NCBI RefSeq assembly: GCF_000719115.1
Contig: NZ_JOEA01000032.1
Span: 1 to 64,000, forward strand
Source of the DNA: Lentzea albidocapillata
GTDB lineage: Bacteria; Actinomycetota; Actinomycetes; Mycobacteriales; Pseudonocardiaceae
DNA length: 64,000 bases
Direction: 5' to 3'
Of this stretch, positions 1-8,288 are shown piece by piece. The position numbers were made by a program, and so were the translations under genes. The number at the start of each line of letters is the position of its first letter. Position 1 is the first letter of the stretch. The notes beneath the pieces were generated by a model, which was given only the letters and a program-made list of their open reading frames with translations, had not been told where the DNA came from and made no database searches.

Positions 1-10
1 CGCGTCGATA

Positions 11-135
11 GCGATTGGGGCTTGACCTTGAGCCTCTGGCGGGATGCTTGACGGCCGGAAAAGGCCGGGCTGAAAAGCGCCCGGCCGTGCCCATGAGGGA
101 AGCATCCCGCCCACTCAAGGTAAAGCCCCAATCGC
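11..135. repeat. Long interrupted palindrome with nested inner hairpin
   Basis: The left arm (11-49) and right arm (100-135) are near-perfect inverted copies. GCGATTGGGGCTT, ACCTTGAG and GCGGGATGCTT each recur as their reverse complement in the right order, separated by short unpaired bulges (33-38 against 111-113). Inside, GGCCGGGC at 63-70 pairs with GCCCGGCC at 79-86. The overall stem is about 32 bp. It could be a bidirectional terminator downstream of the minus-strand kinase gene and of whatever lies left of the window, or a non-autonomous palindromic element. No U-tract follows, so the terminator reading is an inference. Confidence 0.75.
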
Positions 136-474
136 CGAGTGCGTGGGTAACCACCGCTTGACCAGCGCGAAGAGGTTCACACGCCTCGGCTTCGCCGTTG
201 CGTTGGGCGGCAGGGTGGCTCGGCTCCGCCATCGCCCTGGGCGCGCGGAGGGACGCCTCAGCTCCGCCATTGTTGGGCGGCAGGGCTGCCTGGCTTCGCC
301 CTTGCCTGTCGCGTGCGGAGGGGTGCTGCACGACCGCCGTTGCGTTGCGTGGCAGGGGTGTTTGCCGTTGCCGGTGGTGCGCGGGCGGCTTGGCTTGCGT
401 GAGTGTCGGACCTCGTCGGTACGTTGGGTCGCGGGGGAGCCGGAATCGGAGGGGACCCCTGCGGGAGCCTGCGG
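136..474. other. Non-coding spacer with imperfect 70-72 bp repeats
   Basis: No convincing gene is seen here. The block TTGGGCGGCAGGG occurs at 203-215 and 273-285, with a diverged copy (TTGCGTGGCAGGG) at 345-357, so about 190-415 reads as three degenerate repeats. The motif GGCTTCGCC or GGCTCCGCC recurs between them, as it does in the array at 62909-63135. The open frames across this stretch are low-complexity Arg/Gly/Cys-rich translations typical of GC-rich non-coding DNA. Confidence 0.5.
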
Positions 475-1650
475 TCACATGCCGTTGATGCCTGCGTGGT
501 ACTTCGGCACGCGGACGGTGATCTTCGTACCCAGGCCGCAGGCGGTTTCCACGACCAGGCCGTACTCGTCGCCGTAGACGCGGCGGAGTCGTTCGTCGAT
601 GTTGCCCAGGCCTATCCCGGCGGACTCGTCCACGTGGCCGGCGAGGGTGCGGCGGAGTTTTTCCGGGTCCATGCCTATGCCGTCGTCCTCGATTGTGATG
701 TGGGCCTCGGCGCCGCCGTCGTTCGCGTAGATCTGGATGTGGCCTGGCTCTACCTTGCCCTCCATGCCGTGGCGGACGGCGTTTTCGACCAGGGGTTGCA
801 GGCAGAGGAACGGGACCGTCACCGGGAGCACCTCGGGGGCCACCTGCAGGGTCACCTTCAGGCGTTCGCCGAAGCGGGCTCGTTCCAGGGCGAGGTACTG
901 GTCGATCGAGCGGAGTTCCTCGGCGAGGGTGGTGAAGTCGCCGTGGCGGCGGAAGGAGTAGCGGGTGAAGTCCGCGAAGTCCAGGAGCAGGGTGCGGGCT
1001 CGTTCCGGGTTGGTGCGGACGTAGGAGGCGATGGCGGAGAGCGAGTTGTAGATGAAGTGCGGGGAGATCTGGGCTCGCAGGGCGCGCACTTCTGCTTCGA
1101 CCAGGCGGGTTCGGGAGCGGTCCAGTTCGGCCAGTTCCAGTTGGCCCGCCGCCCAGCGGGCCACCTGGTTCGTCGCGCGGACGAGGCCCGCCGAGGCTTC
1201 GCGGGAGTAGGCGGCCAGGGTGCCGACCACGCGGCCCTCGACGGTCAGGGGAGCTACTACGGCGCAGTTGATCGGGCAGTTCGGTTCGGTGCAGCCTATG
1301 TCGAACGCCTGGGTGCGGCCGGTCAGGAAGACGTCCTCGGCCTGGGTCATGGCGTCGGCCGCGTGGTGGTCGGAGACGCCTTCCCACGCGACGACCTCCG
1401 TTTCGTCGGTCAACGCCAGCGCGGGTGTGTCCAGCAATGTCCGCAGGTGCCGGGCCGACTTCTTCGCCGCGTCCGGGACCAGGCCCGCGCGCAGCGGGGG
1501 TGCGGCGGACCACGCCGTGTGGAGGGTTTCGTAGGTGACGCGCTGGGCCTCGGTCGAGAGCGACTGCTTGTTGCGCGTGCCTCGCCACAGGACGAGGACG
1601 GCCGCTCCGCCGACGATCAGGATCGCGGCGGCGGTGAGGAAGTCTTGCAT
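475..1650 (-). CDS. LytS-type sensor histidine kinase with GAF domain
   Basis: This is a 391-aa membrane-anchored kinase of the His_kinase (PF06580) type. One N-terminal membrane segment lies at about residues 5-22. A GAF-like sensor region (about 60-155) carries three closely spaced cysteines, C120, C125 and C129. The phospho-acceptor motif SPHFIYNSL has His198, followed by an N-box LQPLVENAVRHG and glycine-rich ATP-binding motifs near the C terminus. It is the last gene of the operon starting at 4707 and begins 14 nt after the symporter stop, with an AAGGTGA ribosome site. It presumably phosphorylates the LytTR regulator encoded first in the operon. The signal it senses is unknown; the cysteines could bind metal or respond to redox (inference). 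Confidence 0.9.
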   Translation of the reverse strand: MQDFLTAAAILIVGGAAVLVLWRGTRNKQSLSTEAQRVTYETLHTAWSAAPPLRAGLVPDAAKKSARHLRTLLDTPALALTDETEVVAWEGVSDHHAADAMTQAEDVFLTGRTQAFDIGCTEPNCPINCAVVAPLTVEGRVVGTLAAYSREASAGLVRATNQVARWAAGQLELAELDRSRTRLVEAEVRALRAQISPHFIYNSLSAIASYVRTNPERARTLLLDFADFTRYSFRRHGDFTTLAEELRSIDQYLALERARFGERLKVTLQVAPEVLPVTVPFLCLQPLVENAVRHGMEGKVEPGHIQIYANDGGAEAHITIEDDGIGMDPEKLRRTLAGHVDESAGIGLGNIDERLRRVYGDEYGLVVETACGLGTKITVRVPKYHAGINGM

Positions 1651-1664
1651 GGGCGCGTCACCTT

Positions 1665-3407
1665 CTAGTGGTGTGGCCCGGAACGTTGCCGGGGGAATTC
1701 GGGGTCAGACGGGTGCATCGTGGTGTCGCCCCCACGTTCTCGTACTGGTTGTACGGGGGCGTGGGGGCGGCGCCGCGACAGCGAGACGACGTACATCACC
1801 GTGAAACCGAGCGGGACCGTCCACGCGGCGGGGCGCGAGAGCAGGATCTCGTACCAGGCGTCGCCGGTGTCGGTGAACATCGTGACGAGACCCGCGGTCA
1901 GCGCCGGAACGCCGCCCGCGAGCATGCCCGCGATGGCACCGGCCTTCGTGATGCGGCTCGACCAGATGCCCAGCATCAGCAACGGGCACAACGAGGACGC
2001 CGCCACCGCGAACGCCAGGCCGACCATGTCCGCGACGGGCATGCCGGTGGAGATGAACGTCATCGCCAGCGGCACGATGCCCGCGAGCACCGTGGAGATC
2101 CGGAAACCGCGCACGCCGCCAAGGCGCAGCACGTCCTGAGAGAGCACGCCCGCCAGCGACACCACCAGGCCCGACGACGTGGAGAGGAACGCCGCGAAGG
2201 CGCCACCCGCCACCAGCGCGCCCAGCAACTGGCCGCCGATGCCTTCGATCATCCGCGTCGGCAGCACCAGCACCACGGCGTCGGTCTGGCCGGTCATCAG
2301 CAGTTCCGGTGTGTACAGGCGGCCCAGGGCGCCGTACATCGGTGGCATCAGGTAGAAGACGGACAGCAGGCCCAGCACGATCAACGTCGTGCGGCGCGCG
2401 GCGGTGCCGTTCGGGTTCGTGTAGAAACGCACGATCACGTGCGGCAGGCCCATGGTGCCGAGGAACGTCGCGATGATGAGCGAGTACGCCCCGTACAACG
2501 GGAAGTCCTGGCCGCTCGACATCGGCAGCGACCACATCTCGTTGGTGTTGTGCTCCATTGTGGACAGATGTGGGACCGCCGCGTCCTTCGGGAACGTGAA
2601 CTCCGAGCCCTGCCCGATGCGGTGGTAGCCCTCGGTCAGCACCACAACGGTGTTCTGGACGCGTGCGCCGTCGATCTCGCCGGTGCCCCTGATGGAGATG
2701 AACCTGTCGGCGTGGATCGTGGTCAGGCGCTGGAAGGTGACTTCGGTGTCCTGCCGGAAGACCGGGTACTCGGGCTTGGTCAGCGACTCGGAACCGTGCA
2801 CCTGCCACGCGACGATCAGGAACACGATCGGCACGGTGATCGCGGTGAGCTTGAGCCAGTACTGGAACGCCTGCACGAACGTGATCGACCGCATCCCGCC
2901 CGACATCACGTTCGCGGTCACGACCATCGTGACGATCAGCGCGCCCACCCAGTCCGGCGCGCCCGTCACCGTGTTCAGCGTCAGGCCCGCGCCCTCCAAC
3001 TGGGGCAGCAGGTACAGCCAGCCGATCGCCAGCGCCAGGATCGAGGCGACCGCGCGCACGCCGCGGGACCGGAAGCGGGCCTCGGCGAAGTCGGGCAGCG
3101 TGTAGGCGCCGGAACGCCGCAGCGGCGCCGCGACCATCGTCAGCAGCACGAGGTACCCGGCGGTGTAACCGACCGGGAACCACAGCATGTCCGGCCCGTA
3201 GGCGAAGATCAGCCCGGCGATGCCGACGAACGACGCGGCGGAGAGGTACTCGCCGCCGATCGCCGAGGCGTTCCACCACGGCGAGACGGTGCGCGAGGCG
3301 ACGTAGAAGTCGGACGTGGTGCGGGAGACGCGCAGTCCGTAGGTGCCGACCAGGATCGTGCCCAGTGCGACGACCAGCACCGCCACGATGGCGTAACCAC
3401 TCGTCAT
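1665..3407 (-). CDS. ActP-like sodium:solute (acetate/monocarboxylate) symporter
   Basis: This 580-aa integral membrane protein belongs to the solute:sodium symporter family. It has about 13 hydrophobic segments and family features such as SRTVSPWWNASAIGGEYLSAASFVG near residue 40 and GLPHVIVRFYTNPN near residue 325. A hydrophilic insert of roughly 80 residues (about 210-295) separates two membrane segments. The start ATG overlaps the stop of the DUF485 gene (ATGA), the usual ActP/YjcH pairing. It is flanked by LytS/LytTR genes, so its expression is probably controlled by that pair. The true substrate (acetate, pyruvate or another short acid) cannot be told from sequence. Confidence 0.9.
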   Translation of the reverse strand: MTSGYAIVAVLVVALGTILVGTYGLRVSRTTSDFYVASRTVSPWWNASAIGGEYLSAASFVGIAGLIFAYGPDMLWFPVGYTAGYLVLLTMVAAPLRRSGAYTLPDFAEARFRSRGVRAVASILALAIGWLYLLPQLEGAGLTLNTVTGAPDWVGALIVTMVVTANVMSGGMRSITFVQAFQYWLKLTAITVPIVFLIVAWQVHGSESLTKPEYPVFRQDTEVTFQRLTTIHADRFISIRGTGEIDGARVQNTVVVLTEGYHRIGQGSEFTFPKDAAVPHLSTMEHNTNEMWSLPMSSGQDFPLYGAYSLIIATFLGTMGLPHVIVRFYTNPNGTAARRTTLIVLGLLSVFYLMPPMYGALGRLYTPELLMTGQTDAVVLVLPTRMIEGIGGQLLGALVAGGAFAAFLSTSSGLVVSLAGVLSQDVLRLGGVRGFRISTVLAGIVPLAMTFISTGMPVADMVGLAFAVAASSLCPLLMLGIWSSRITKAGAIAGMLAGGVPALTAGLVTMFTDTGDAWYEILLSRPAAWTVPLGFTVMYVVSLSRRRPHAPVQPVRERGGDTTMHPSDPEFPRQRSGPHH

Positions 3408-3805
3408 GGACGTTCGACCAGCTCCGCGAACTCGCGTTCACTGCGCTCGGCCTGCCGCACGTAGAACCAGCCGGCCAGCAGCAGCATCGGGCACGTCGCC
3501 ACGCACAGCAGGAACCACGGCAGCCCGAGCCCGAGGATCCGGAACCTGCCGAGCTCCGGGTCGATCGCGAACAGCAGCGGCAGCAGGGCCAGTGCCCCGG
3601 TCGCCACCAGGCACACCGACAGGCCCAGCCGCCGTTGCGCCCGGATCAGCGTGCGCATGTAGACGGCGCCGAGCTCGCTCTGCTCGTTGATCTCACGCGT
3701 GCCCGAGTACGGGCGGCGCGCACGGGGTGCCCGCGTGCGCGGGCTCGTCACCACCACACGCTGGGTCGGCTTCTCCACCGGCCTCCGGGGTGGCGGCGTC
3801 GTCAC
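3404..3805 (-). CDS. DUF485 (YjcH-like) small membrane protein
   Basis: This is a 133-aa protein with a disordered Pro/Arg-rich N-terminal 50 residues. Two membrane segments follow (about residues 68-88 and 100-120), with LIRAQRRLGLSV before the first and YVRQAERSEREFAEL after the second, as in DUF485 proteins that accompany ActP symporters. The GTG start at 3805 overlaps the TGA of the response regulator gene (GTGA) and the TGA stop overlaps the symporter ATG, so the three genes are translationally coupled. Its probable role is as an accessory subunit of the symporter. The long basic N-terminal tail is an extension over the roughly 100-aa family norm. Confidence 0.85.
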   Translation of the reverse strand: MTTPPPRRPVEKPTQRVVVTSPRTRAPRARRPYSGTREINEQSELGAVYMRTLIRAQRRLGLSVCLVATGALALLPLLFAIDPELGRFRILGLGLPWFLLCVATCPMLLLAGWFYVRQAERSEREFAELVERP

Positions 3806-4707
3806 GACCCGAGCCCGTTCCTCGGTTGCAGGACACCGGCGGGCTGACCCGCGCCGGGCGTGGGCCGGGCGCGGCGGACCAGCAGCTGCCGCAGGTGGCG
3901 GGCGTGCCGGCGGCTGACCGGGAGCACCGCGCCGCCGATCGTGACGCTCAGGTGCCCGTCCTCCAGCCGCAGTTCGTCGATGTGGCCGAGCGACACCAGG
4001 TGGCTGCGGTGGATGCGGACGAACCCCGCGCTGCGCCAGCGCTCCTCCAGGCCGTTCAACGCCGCGCGCACCAGGCCGCTGCCGGTCGCGGTGTGCAGGC
4101 GGGCGTAGTCGCCGTGCGCCTCCACGTACCGGATGTCGGCGAGGCGGATGAACCGCGTGACGCCACCGAGTTCGACGGGGATGACCTCGTCGCCCATCTC
4201 CGGCGGCGTGGAGTTCGCGGGCTGCGTGGGTGCCGAGGTGGCCGATTCGGCGGCGGCCTTCGAGTCCCAGACCTCGTGCACGATGCGGTGCACGGACTCC
4301 GCGAGCCGTTCCTGGCGCACGGGCTTGAGGAGGTAGTCGAGCGCCTTGAGTTCGAACGCCTCCACGGCCGGCTGCTGGTGCGCCGTCACGAACACGACGG
4401 GCGGCGGCTGCGCGAACCGCGAGAGCACGCGGGCGAGGTCGAGACCGTCCAGCCCCGGCATGCGGATGTCGAGGAACACCGCGTCCAACGGCTGCCCGGC
4501 GTCCATCGCGCGGTGCAGCACGCGCAGCGCCTTGGTGGCGTCGGTGACCGCTTCCACGTGGGCGATGCGCGGATCGGAGCGCAACAGGTACGTGAGGTCT
4601 TCCAGCGCGGGTGCCTCGTCGTCGACGGCGAGCACCCGCAGCGAGCGCTCGAGGCTGCCACGTCGATCCGGCCCCTCGCAGATGGGGCAGGGCAGACCTG
4701 AGGTCAT
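3802..4707 (-). CDS. LytTR-family response regulator
   Basis: This 301-aa regulator has a receiver domain (about residues 23-140) with acidic D29/D30, phospho-acceptor D80 in FLDIRMPG and a conserved Lys in LDYLLKPV. A C-terminal LytTR DNA-binding domain (about 195-290) contains FIRLADIRYVEAHGDYARLHT and FVRIHRSHLVSL. A 23-residue N-terminal extension holds a CPIC pair (C7, C10), unusual for a receiver start; an internal start nearer residue 23 would remove it, but no better ribosome site is visible. It is first in the operon with DUF485, symporter and LytS-type kinase and is the obvious partner of that kinase. Confidence 0.9.
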   Translation of the reverse strand: MTSGLPCPICEGPDRRGSLERSLRVLAVDDEAPALEDLTYLLRSDPRIAHVEAVTDATKALRVLHRAMDAGQPLDAVFLDIRMPGLDGLDLARVLSRFAQPPPVVFVTAHQQPAVEAFELKALDYLLKPVRQERLAESVHRIVHEVWDSKAAAESATSAPTQPANSTPPEMGDEVIPVELGGVTRFIRLADIRYVEAHGDYARLHTATGSGLVRAALNGLEERWRSAGFVRIHRSHLVSLGHIDELRLEDGHLSVTIGGAVLPVSRRHARHLRQLLVRRARPTPGAGQPAGVLQPRNGLGS

Positions 4708-5057
4708 TCGAGATCGAGTCCAAACTGTGTACGGCCGATCCTCACGTGGCGGCGATTAGACCACGCTCGGTCGTCGCGCGCCTGGTGAGCCGAGGGCGTC
4801 GGATACGCGATCATGCCCCCTCACGGAGGGTGACCCGCCGCGGGGGTCCGGTTGCACAGCGTGTGCACGACGAGTACCCCCTCGCACCCCTGAAACCCCG
4901 AACGGGCGCATCATCCGCCAGTCGGAGGACGTGCGGAAACCCTCCGATCGGGTGCGTCTCAGGTAGGACTATCACGCAGTGTGCAGTTGCCTGGTCAGGC
5001 CTGCCACGCGGTTTTGTCAGCGAACGAGCGACTTTCCGGGCAGAGGATAGGGTGGTC
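4708..5057. promoter_or_regulatory. Intergenic promoter region of the LytTR/symporter operon
   Basis: This 350-bp stretch has no convincing gene. It should contain the promoter for the minus-strand operon starting at 4707 and the 3' flank of the small gene at 5058. A perfect inverted repeat TGCACA-GCG-TGTGCA lies at 4853-4867, about 150 bp upstream of the regulator start, and could be an operator. No direct-repeat LytTR site was recognised with confidence. Confidence 0.35.
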
Positions 5058-5345
5058 TCACGGCTGCCGGATCGCGCGGGGCTGGGCCGCCAGCGCGTCA
5101 CCGAGCGTGATCTCCAGCTCGATGAACGACTCCTCGGCACGACGTGCGGCGACGCTCACGGAAGCGGCGGCGGCCGGGCCGATCAGTCTGCGGGTGGGCG
5201 CGCGCAGCGCCTGGATAGCCTCGGACCACTGGTTCGAGAGCTTGGCGAGACCGCTCAGCGTGTCCACGAGCTGCTCGGTGTTGTCCGGCGGTGACGCGAC
5301 GATCTCCGCCAGCCGGTCGCGCAAGGCGTCCAGTGCCGGGTCCAC
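5058..5345 (-). CDS. Small hypothetical protein (helical, 95 aa)
   Basis: I do not recognise this family. The GTG at 5345 is chosen because GGAGG (complement of 5351-5355) lies 5 nt upstream. The frame stays open to 5435, which would add 30 residues. The product is Ala/Leu/Arg-rich and predicted helical, beginning MDPALDALRDRLAEIV, with no membrane segment, cysteine or signal peptide. It stands alone between the LytTR operon promoter region and a long spacer. Codon use (GC-rich third positions) supports real coding; function is unknown. Confidence 0.55.
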   Translation of the reverse strand: MDPALDALRDRLAEIVASPPDNTEQLVDTLSGLAKLSNQWSEAIQALRAPTRRLIGPAAAASVSVAARRAEESFIELEITLGDALAAQPRAIRQP

Positions 5346-5791
5346 GGATTCCTCCAGACGTGCTGCCCCAGAAATTTCCCCACTGGGCAACACCATATCC
5401 CGACCGTTGTGGTCCGGCGCAATGATGTTGTCCACAGGACACTACTCGGTCAATCGATTGTGCATTCCGTCTCAACTGGTGCTCGTCTCAACTGGCGCAC
5501 ACTTCTGGTGACCGGCTGAAATGGACCGGTTTCGGCGTTCAGCCTGCTTTCTCAAACCATGTCAGCTCTTCGTGCCTGGTAGGCCGGGTGGCGTTTGGCC
5601 GAGCAGGTGTGCCCTGGGTCGCCTGAATCACGGCATTGAGTTGCGCGGCCGGGGGACTTACCGACAGGCGTATTAACTCTTCTGCTGCAATGCGGTGTGT
5701 GGCGAGCGTGTGCGCTGAGTTCAGTCGTTCGGTTCAAGAGGAAATAGCGGCTTCTGCCACCAGGACGGCGCGGTGGTCGTGGCCCCGTGAA
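5346..5791. other. Long intergenic region with paired direct repeats
   Basis: This 446-bp spacer between the small gene and the helicase stop codon is noticeably less GC-rich than its flanks. A 12-nt direct repeat CGTCTCAACTGG occurs at 5468-5479 and 5484-5495 (16-bp period), about 125-150 bp upstream of the gene starting at 5345, and may be a regulator site. The remaining sequence shows no recognisable gene; a 61-codon minus-strand frame at 5552-5737 lacks a ribosome site and protein-like composition. Confidence 0.4.
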
Positions 5792-8278
5792 CTACAGGCG
5801 GCCGACGTCCGTGATCGTCACGACCGCCTCGCCGAGTTCGTCCGACGCCGCCAGGTCGACCTCGGCGTTGAAGCCCCAGTCCTTGTCCCCGGCCGGGTCC
5901 TCGAAGATCTGCCGGCACACCCAGCGCTCGCGCTCGACGTTGATGATCAGGAACGCCGGGCCGCGCGCGTTCGGGCCCGCGCCGATGTCCGAGTGCTCCT
6001 CGAAGTACGGCTCCAGCGCGTCCATCCACTCCTTGGCCGTCCAGCCCGACTCGTGGTCGAGCTCGCCGAGTGAGTACCAGTCGCGCTTGGCGGCCAGCTC
6101 CACGCGGCGGAACAGCGCGTTGCGGACCAGCACGCGGAACGCGCGGACGTTGCGGGTGACCGCCGGCGGCAGGTCGACGCGCACCTCCTGCTCGGGAGCG
6201 TCCGGGTTGGTGAGCTTCTCCCACTCGTCGATCAGCGACGAGTCGACCTGGCGGACGAGCTCGCCCAGCCACGAGATCAGGTCGTTGAGCTCCTCGGTCT
6301 TCGCCTCGTCCGGCACCGTCTGCGACAGCGCCTTGTAGGCGTCGGCCAGGTACCGCAGGACGAGGCCCTCGGAGCGCGCCAGGCCGTAGAACGACACGTA
6401 CTCCGTGAACGTCATCGCGCGCTCGTACATGTCCCGCACGACGGACTTGGGGGAGAGGTCGTAGTCGCCGACCCACGGGTGGCCGCGGCGATAGGTGAAG
6501 AACGCGGCGTCGAGCAGGTCGGCGAGCGGCTTCGGGTACGTGACCTCGTCCAGCAGTTCCATCCGCTGGTCGTACTCGATGCCCTCGGCCTTCATCGCGC
6601 CGATCGCCTCGCCGCGTGCCTTGTGCTCCTGCGCGCCCAGGATCTGCCGCGGGTTGTCCAGGATGGACTCGATCACCGACAGCACGTCGAGCTCGTAGCC
6701 CGGCGCCTCGCGGTCGAGCAGTTCGATCGCGGCCAGCGCGAACGGCGACAGCGGCTGGTTCAGCGCGAAGTTGAACTGCAGGTCGACGGTGAGCTGGAAG
6801 TCGTCGCCGTGGCGTTCCACGACACCGGCCGCGACCAGCGCCCGGTACATCGCCAGCGCCCGGCGGATGTGCTTGAGCTGCTTGGAACGGTCCTCGTGGT
6901 TGTCCTCCAGGAGGTGCCGCATGGCCTGGAACGCACCGCCCTGAGGGCGGCCGATCACGTTCAGCAGCATCGCGTGCGAGACCTGGAACGACGACGTCAG
7001 CGGTTCCGGTTCGGCGCCGACGAGCCGTTCGAACGTCGCGTCGCTCCACGACACGAATCCGTCCGGTGCCTTCTTGCGCACGACCTTGCGGCGCTTCTTC
7101 GGGTCGTCGCCGGCCTTCGCCAGCGCCTTGATGTTCTCGACCTCGTGCTCGGGCGCCTGCACGACGACCGTGCCGATGGTGTCGTAGCCCGCGCGGCCCG
7201 CCCGTCCGGCGATCTGATGGAACTCACGGGCCTTCAGGGTCCGCGTCCTCGTGCCGTCGTACTTCGCGAGAGCGGTGAACACGACGGTACGGATCGGGAC
7301 GTTGATGCCGACGCCGAGGGTGTCCGTGCCGCAGATGACCTTCATCAGACCCGCTTGCGCGAGCTGTTCGACCAGGCGGCGGTACTTGGGCAGCATGCCG
7401 GCGTGGTGCACGCCGATGCCGTGCCGGACCAGCCGGGAGAGCGTCTTGCCGAACCCGGCCGAGAACCGGAAGTTGCCCATCTTCGCCGCGATGGCCTCCT
7501 TCTCCGGCTTCGTCGCGACGTTGACGCTCATCAGCGACTGTGCGCGCTCCAGCGCGGCGGCCTGGGTGAAGTGCACGACGTAGATCGGCGCCTCACGGCC
7601 GTGCAGCAGGTCTTCGATCGTCTCGTGCAACGGCGTGGAGACGTACTGGAAGTTCAGTGGCACCGGGCGCTGCACAGAGCGGACCACCGCAGTCGGCCTG
7701 CCGGTGCGCCGCGTCAGGTCCTTCTCGAAGAACGCGACGTCGCCCAGCGTCGCCGACATCAGCAGGAACTGGGCCTGCGGCAGCTCGACGATCGGCACCT
7801 GCCAGGCCCAGCCGCGGTCGGGCTCGCTGTAGAAGTGGAACTCGTCCATCACGACCTGGCCGACGTCGGCCGTGTGGCCGTCGCGCAGGGCGATGTTCGC
7901 GAGGATCTCCGCGGTGCAGCAGATGATGGGCGCCTGGTCGTTGACGCTGGCGTCGCCGGTCATCATGCCGACGTTCTCCGGCCCGAACACCTCGCACAGC
8001 GCGAAGAACTTCTCCGAGACCAGCGCCTTGATCGGCGCGGTGTAGAAGCTGCGCTGGTTCGCCGCCATCGCGACCAGGTGGGCACCGATGGCGACCAGGC
8101 TCTTGCCCGACCCCGTGGGGGTGCTGAGGATGACGTTGGCCCCCGAGACGAGCTCGATGACCGCTTCCTCCTGCGCCGGGTACAGCGCGAGGCCGCGCTC
8201 GGTAGCCCAGTGGGAGAAGGCGTCGAACAGTTCGTCTTCGTCGGCGATCGAGGTGAGCCGGTCCGTGAGTGCAGTCAT
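5792..8278 (-). CDS. DEAD/DEAH-box RNA helicase with DUF3516 C-terminus
   Basis: This 828-aa superfamily 2 helicase is related to the Ski2/Mtr4 group. Motif I is STPTGSGKS (about residues 52-60), motif Ia TAPIKALVSEK (80-90), motif II DEFH (145-148), motif III MSATL and motif VI QIAGRAGRAG. The C-terminal roughly 400 residues match the actinobacterial DUF3516 architecture (no Zn ligands or nuclease motifs seen). The ATG at 8278 lies 10 nt after the stop of the glutamine-synthetase-like gene, so the two are probably co-transcribed. The likely role is ATP-dependent RNA unwinding in RNA turnover or ribosome maturation; the substrate is unknown. Confidence 0.88.
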   Translation of the reverse strand: MTALTDRLTSIADEDELFDAFSHWATERGLALYPAQEEAVIELVSGANVILSTPTGSGKSLVAIGAHLVAMAANQRSFYTAPIKALVSEKFFALCEVFGPENVGMMTGDASVNDQAPIICCTAEILANIALRDGHTADVGQVVMDEFHFYSEPDRGWAWQVPIVELPQAQFLLMSATLGDVAFFEKDLTRRTGRPTAVVRSVQRPVPLNFQYVSTPLHETIEDLLHGREAPIYVVHFTQAAALERAQSLMSVNVATKPEKEAIAAKMGNFRFSAGFGKTLSRLVRHGIGVHHAGMLPKYRRLVEQLAQAGLMKVICGTDTLGVGINVPIRTVVFTALAKYDGTRTRTLKAREFHQIAGRAGRAGYDTIGTVVVQAPEHEVENIKALAKAGDDPKKRRKVVRKKAPDGFVSWSDATFERLVGAEPEPLTSSFQVSHAMLLNVIGRPQGGAFQAMRHLLEDNHEDRSKQLKHIRRALAMYRALVAAGVVERHGDDFQLTVDLQFNFALNQPLSPFALAAIELLDREAPGYELDVLSVIESILDNPRQILGAQEHKARGEAIGAMKAEGIEYDQRMELLDEVTYPKPLADLLDAAFFTYRRGHPWVGDYDLSPKSVVRDMYERAMTFTEYVSFYGLARSEGLVLRYLADAYKALSQTVPDEAKTEELNDLISWLGELVRQVDSSLIDEWEKLTNPDAPEQEVRVDLPPAVTRNVRAFRVLVRNALFRRVELAAKRDWYSLGELDHESGWTAKEWMDALEPYFEEHSDIGAGPNARGPAFLIINVERERWVCRQIFEDPAGDKDWGFNAEVDLAASDELGEAVVTITDVGRL

Positions 8279-8288
8279 CGCAGGTGAA

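Noticed and set aside
143..577. Open frames near the left edge
   Set aside because: They cover repeat DNA, have biased Arg/Gly/Cys composition and run antisense into the kinase gene.
4811..5140. 109-codon minus-strand frame upstream of the LytTR operon
   Set aside because: Ser/Arg low-complexity product overlapping the better supported gene at 5058-5345; no ribosome site.
5552..5737. 61-codon minus-strand frame
   Set aside because: No ribosome site, Cys/His/Arg-rich random-looking composition.
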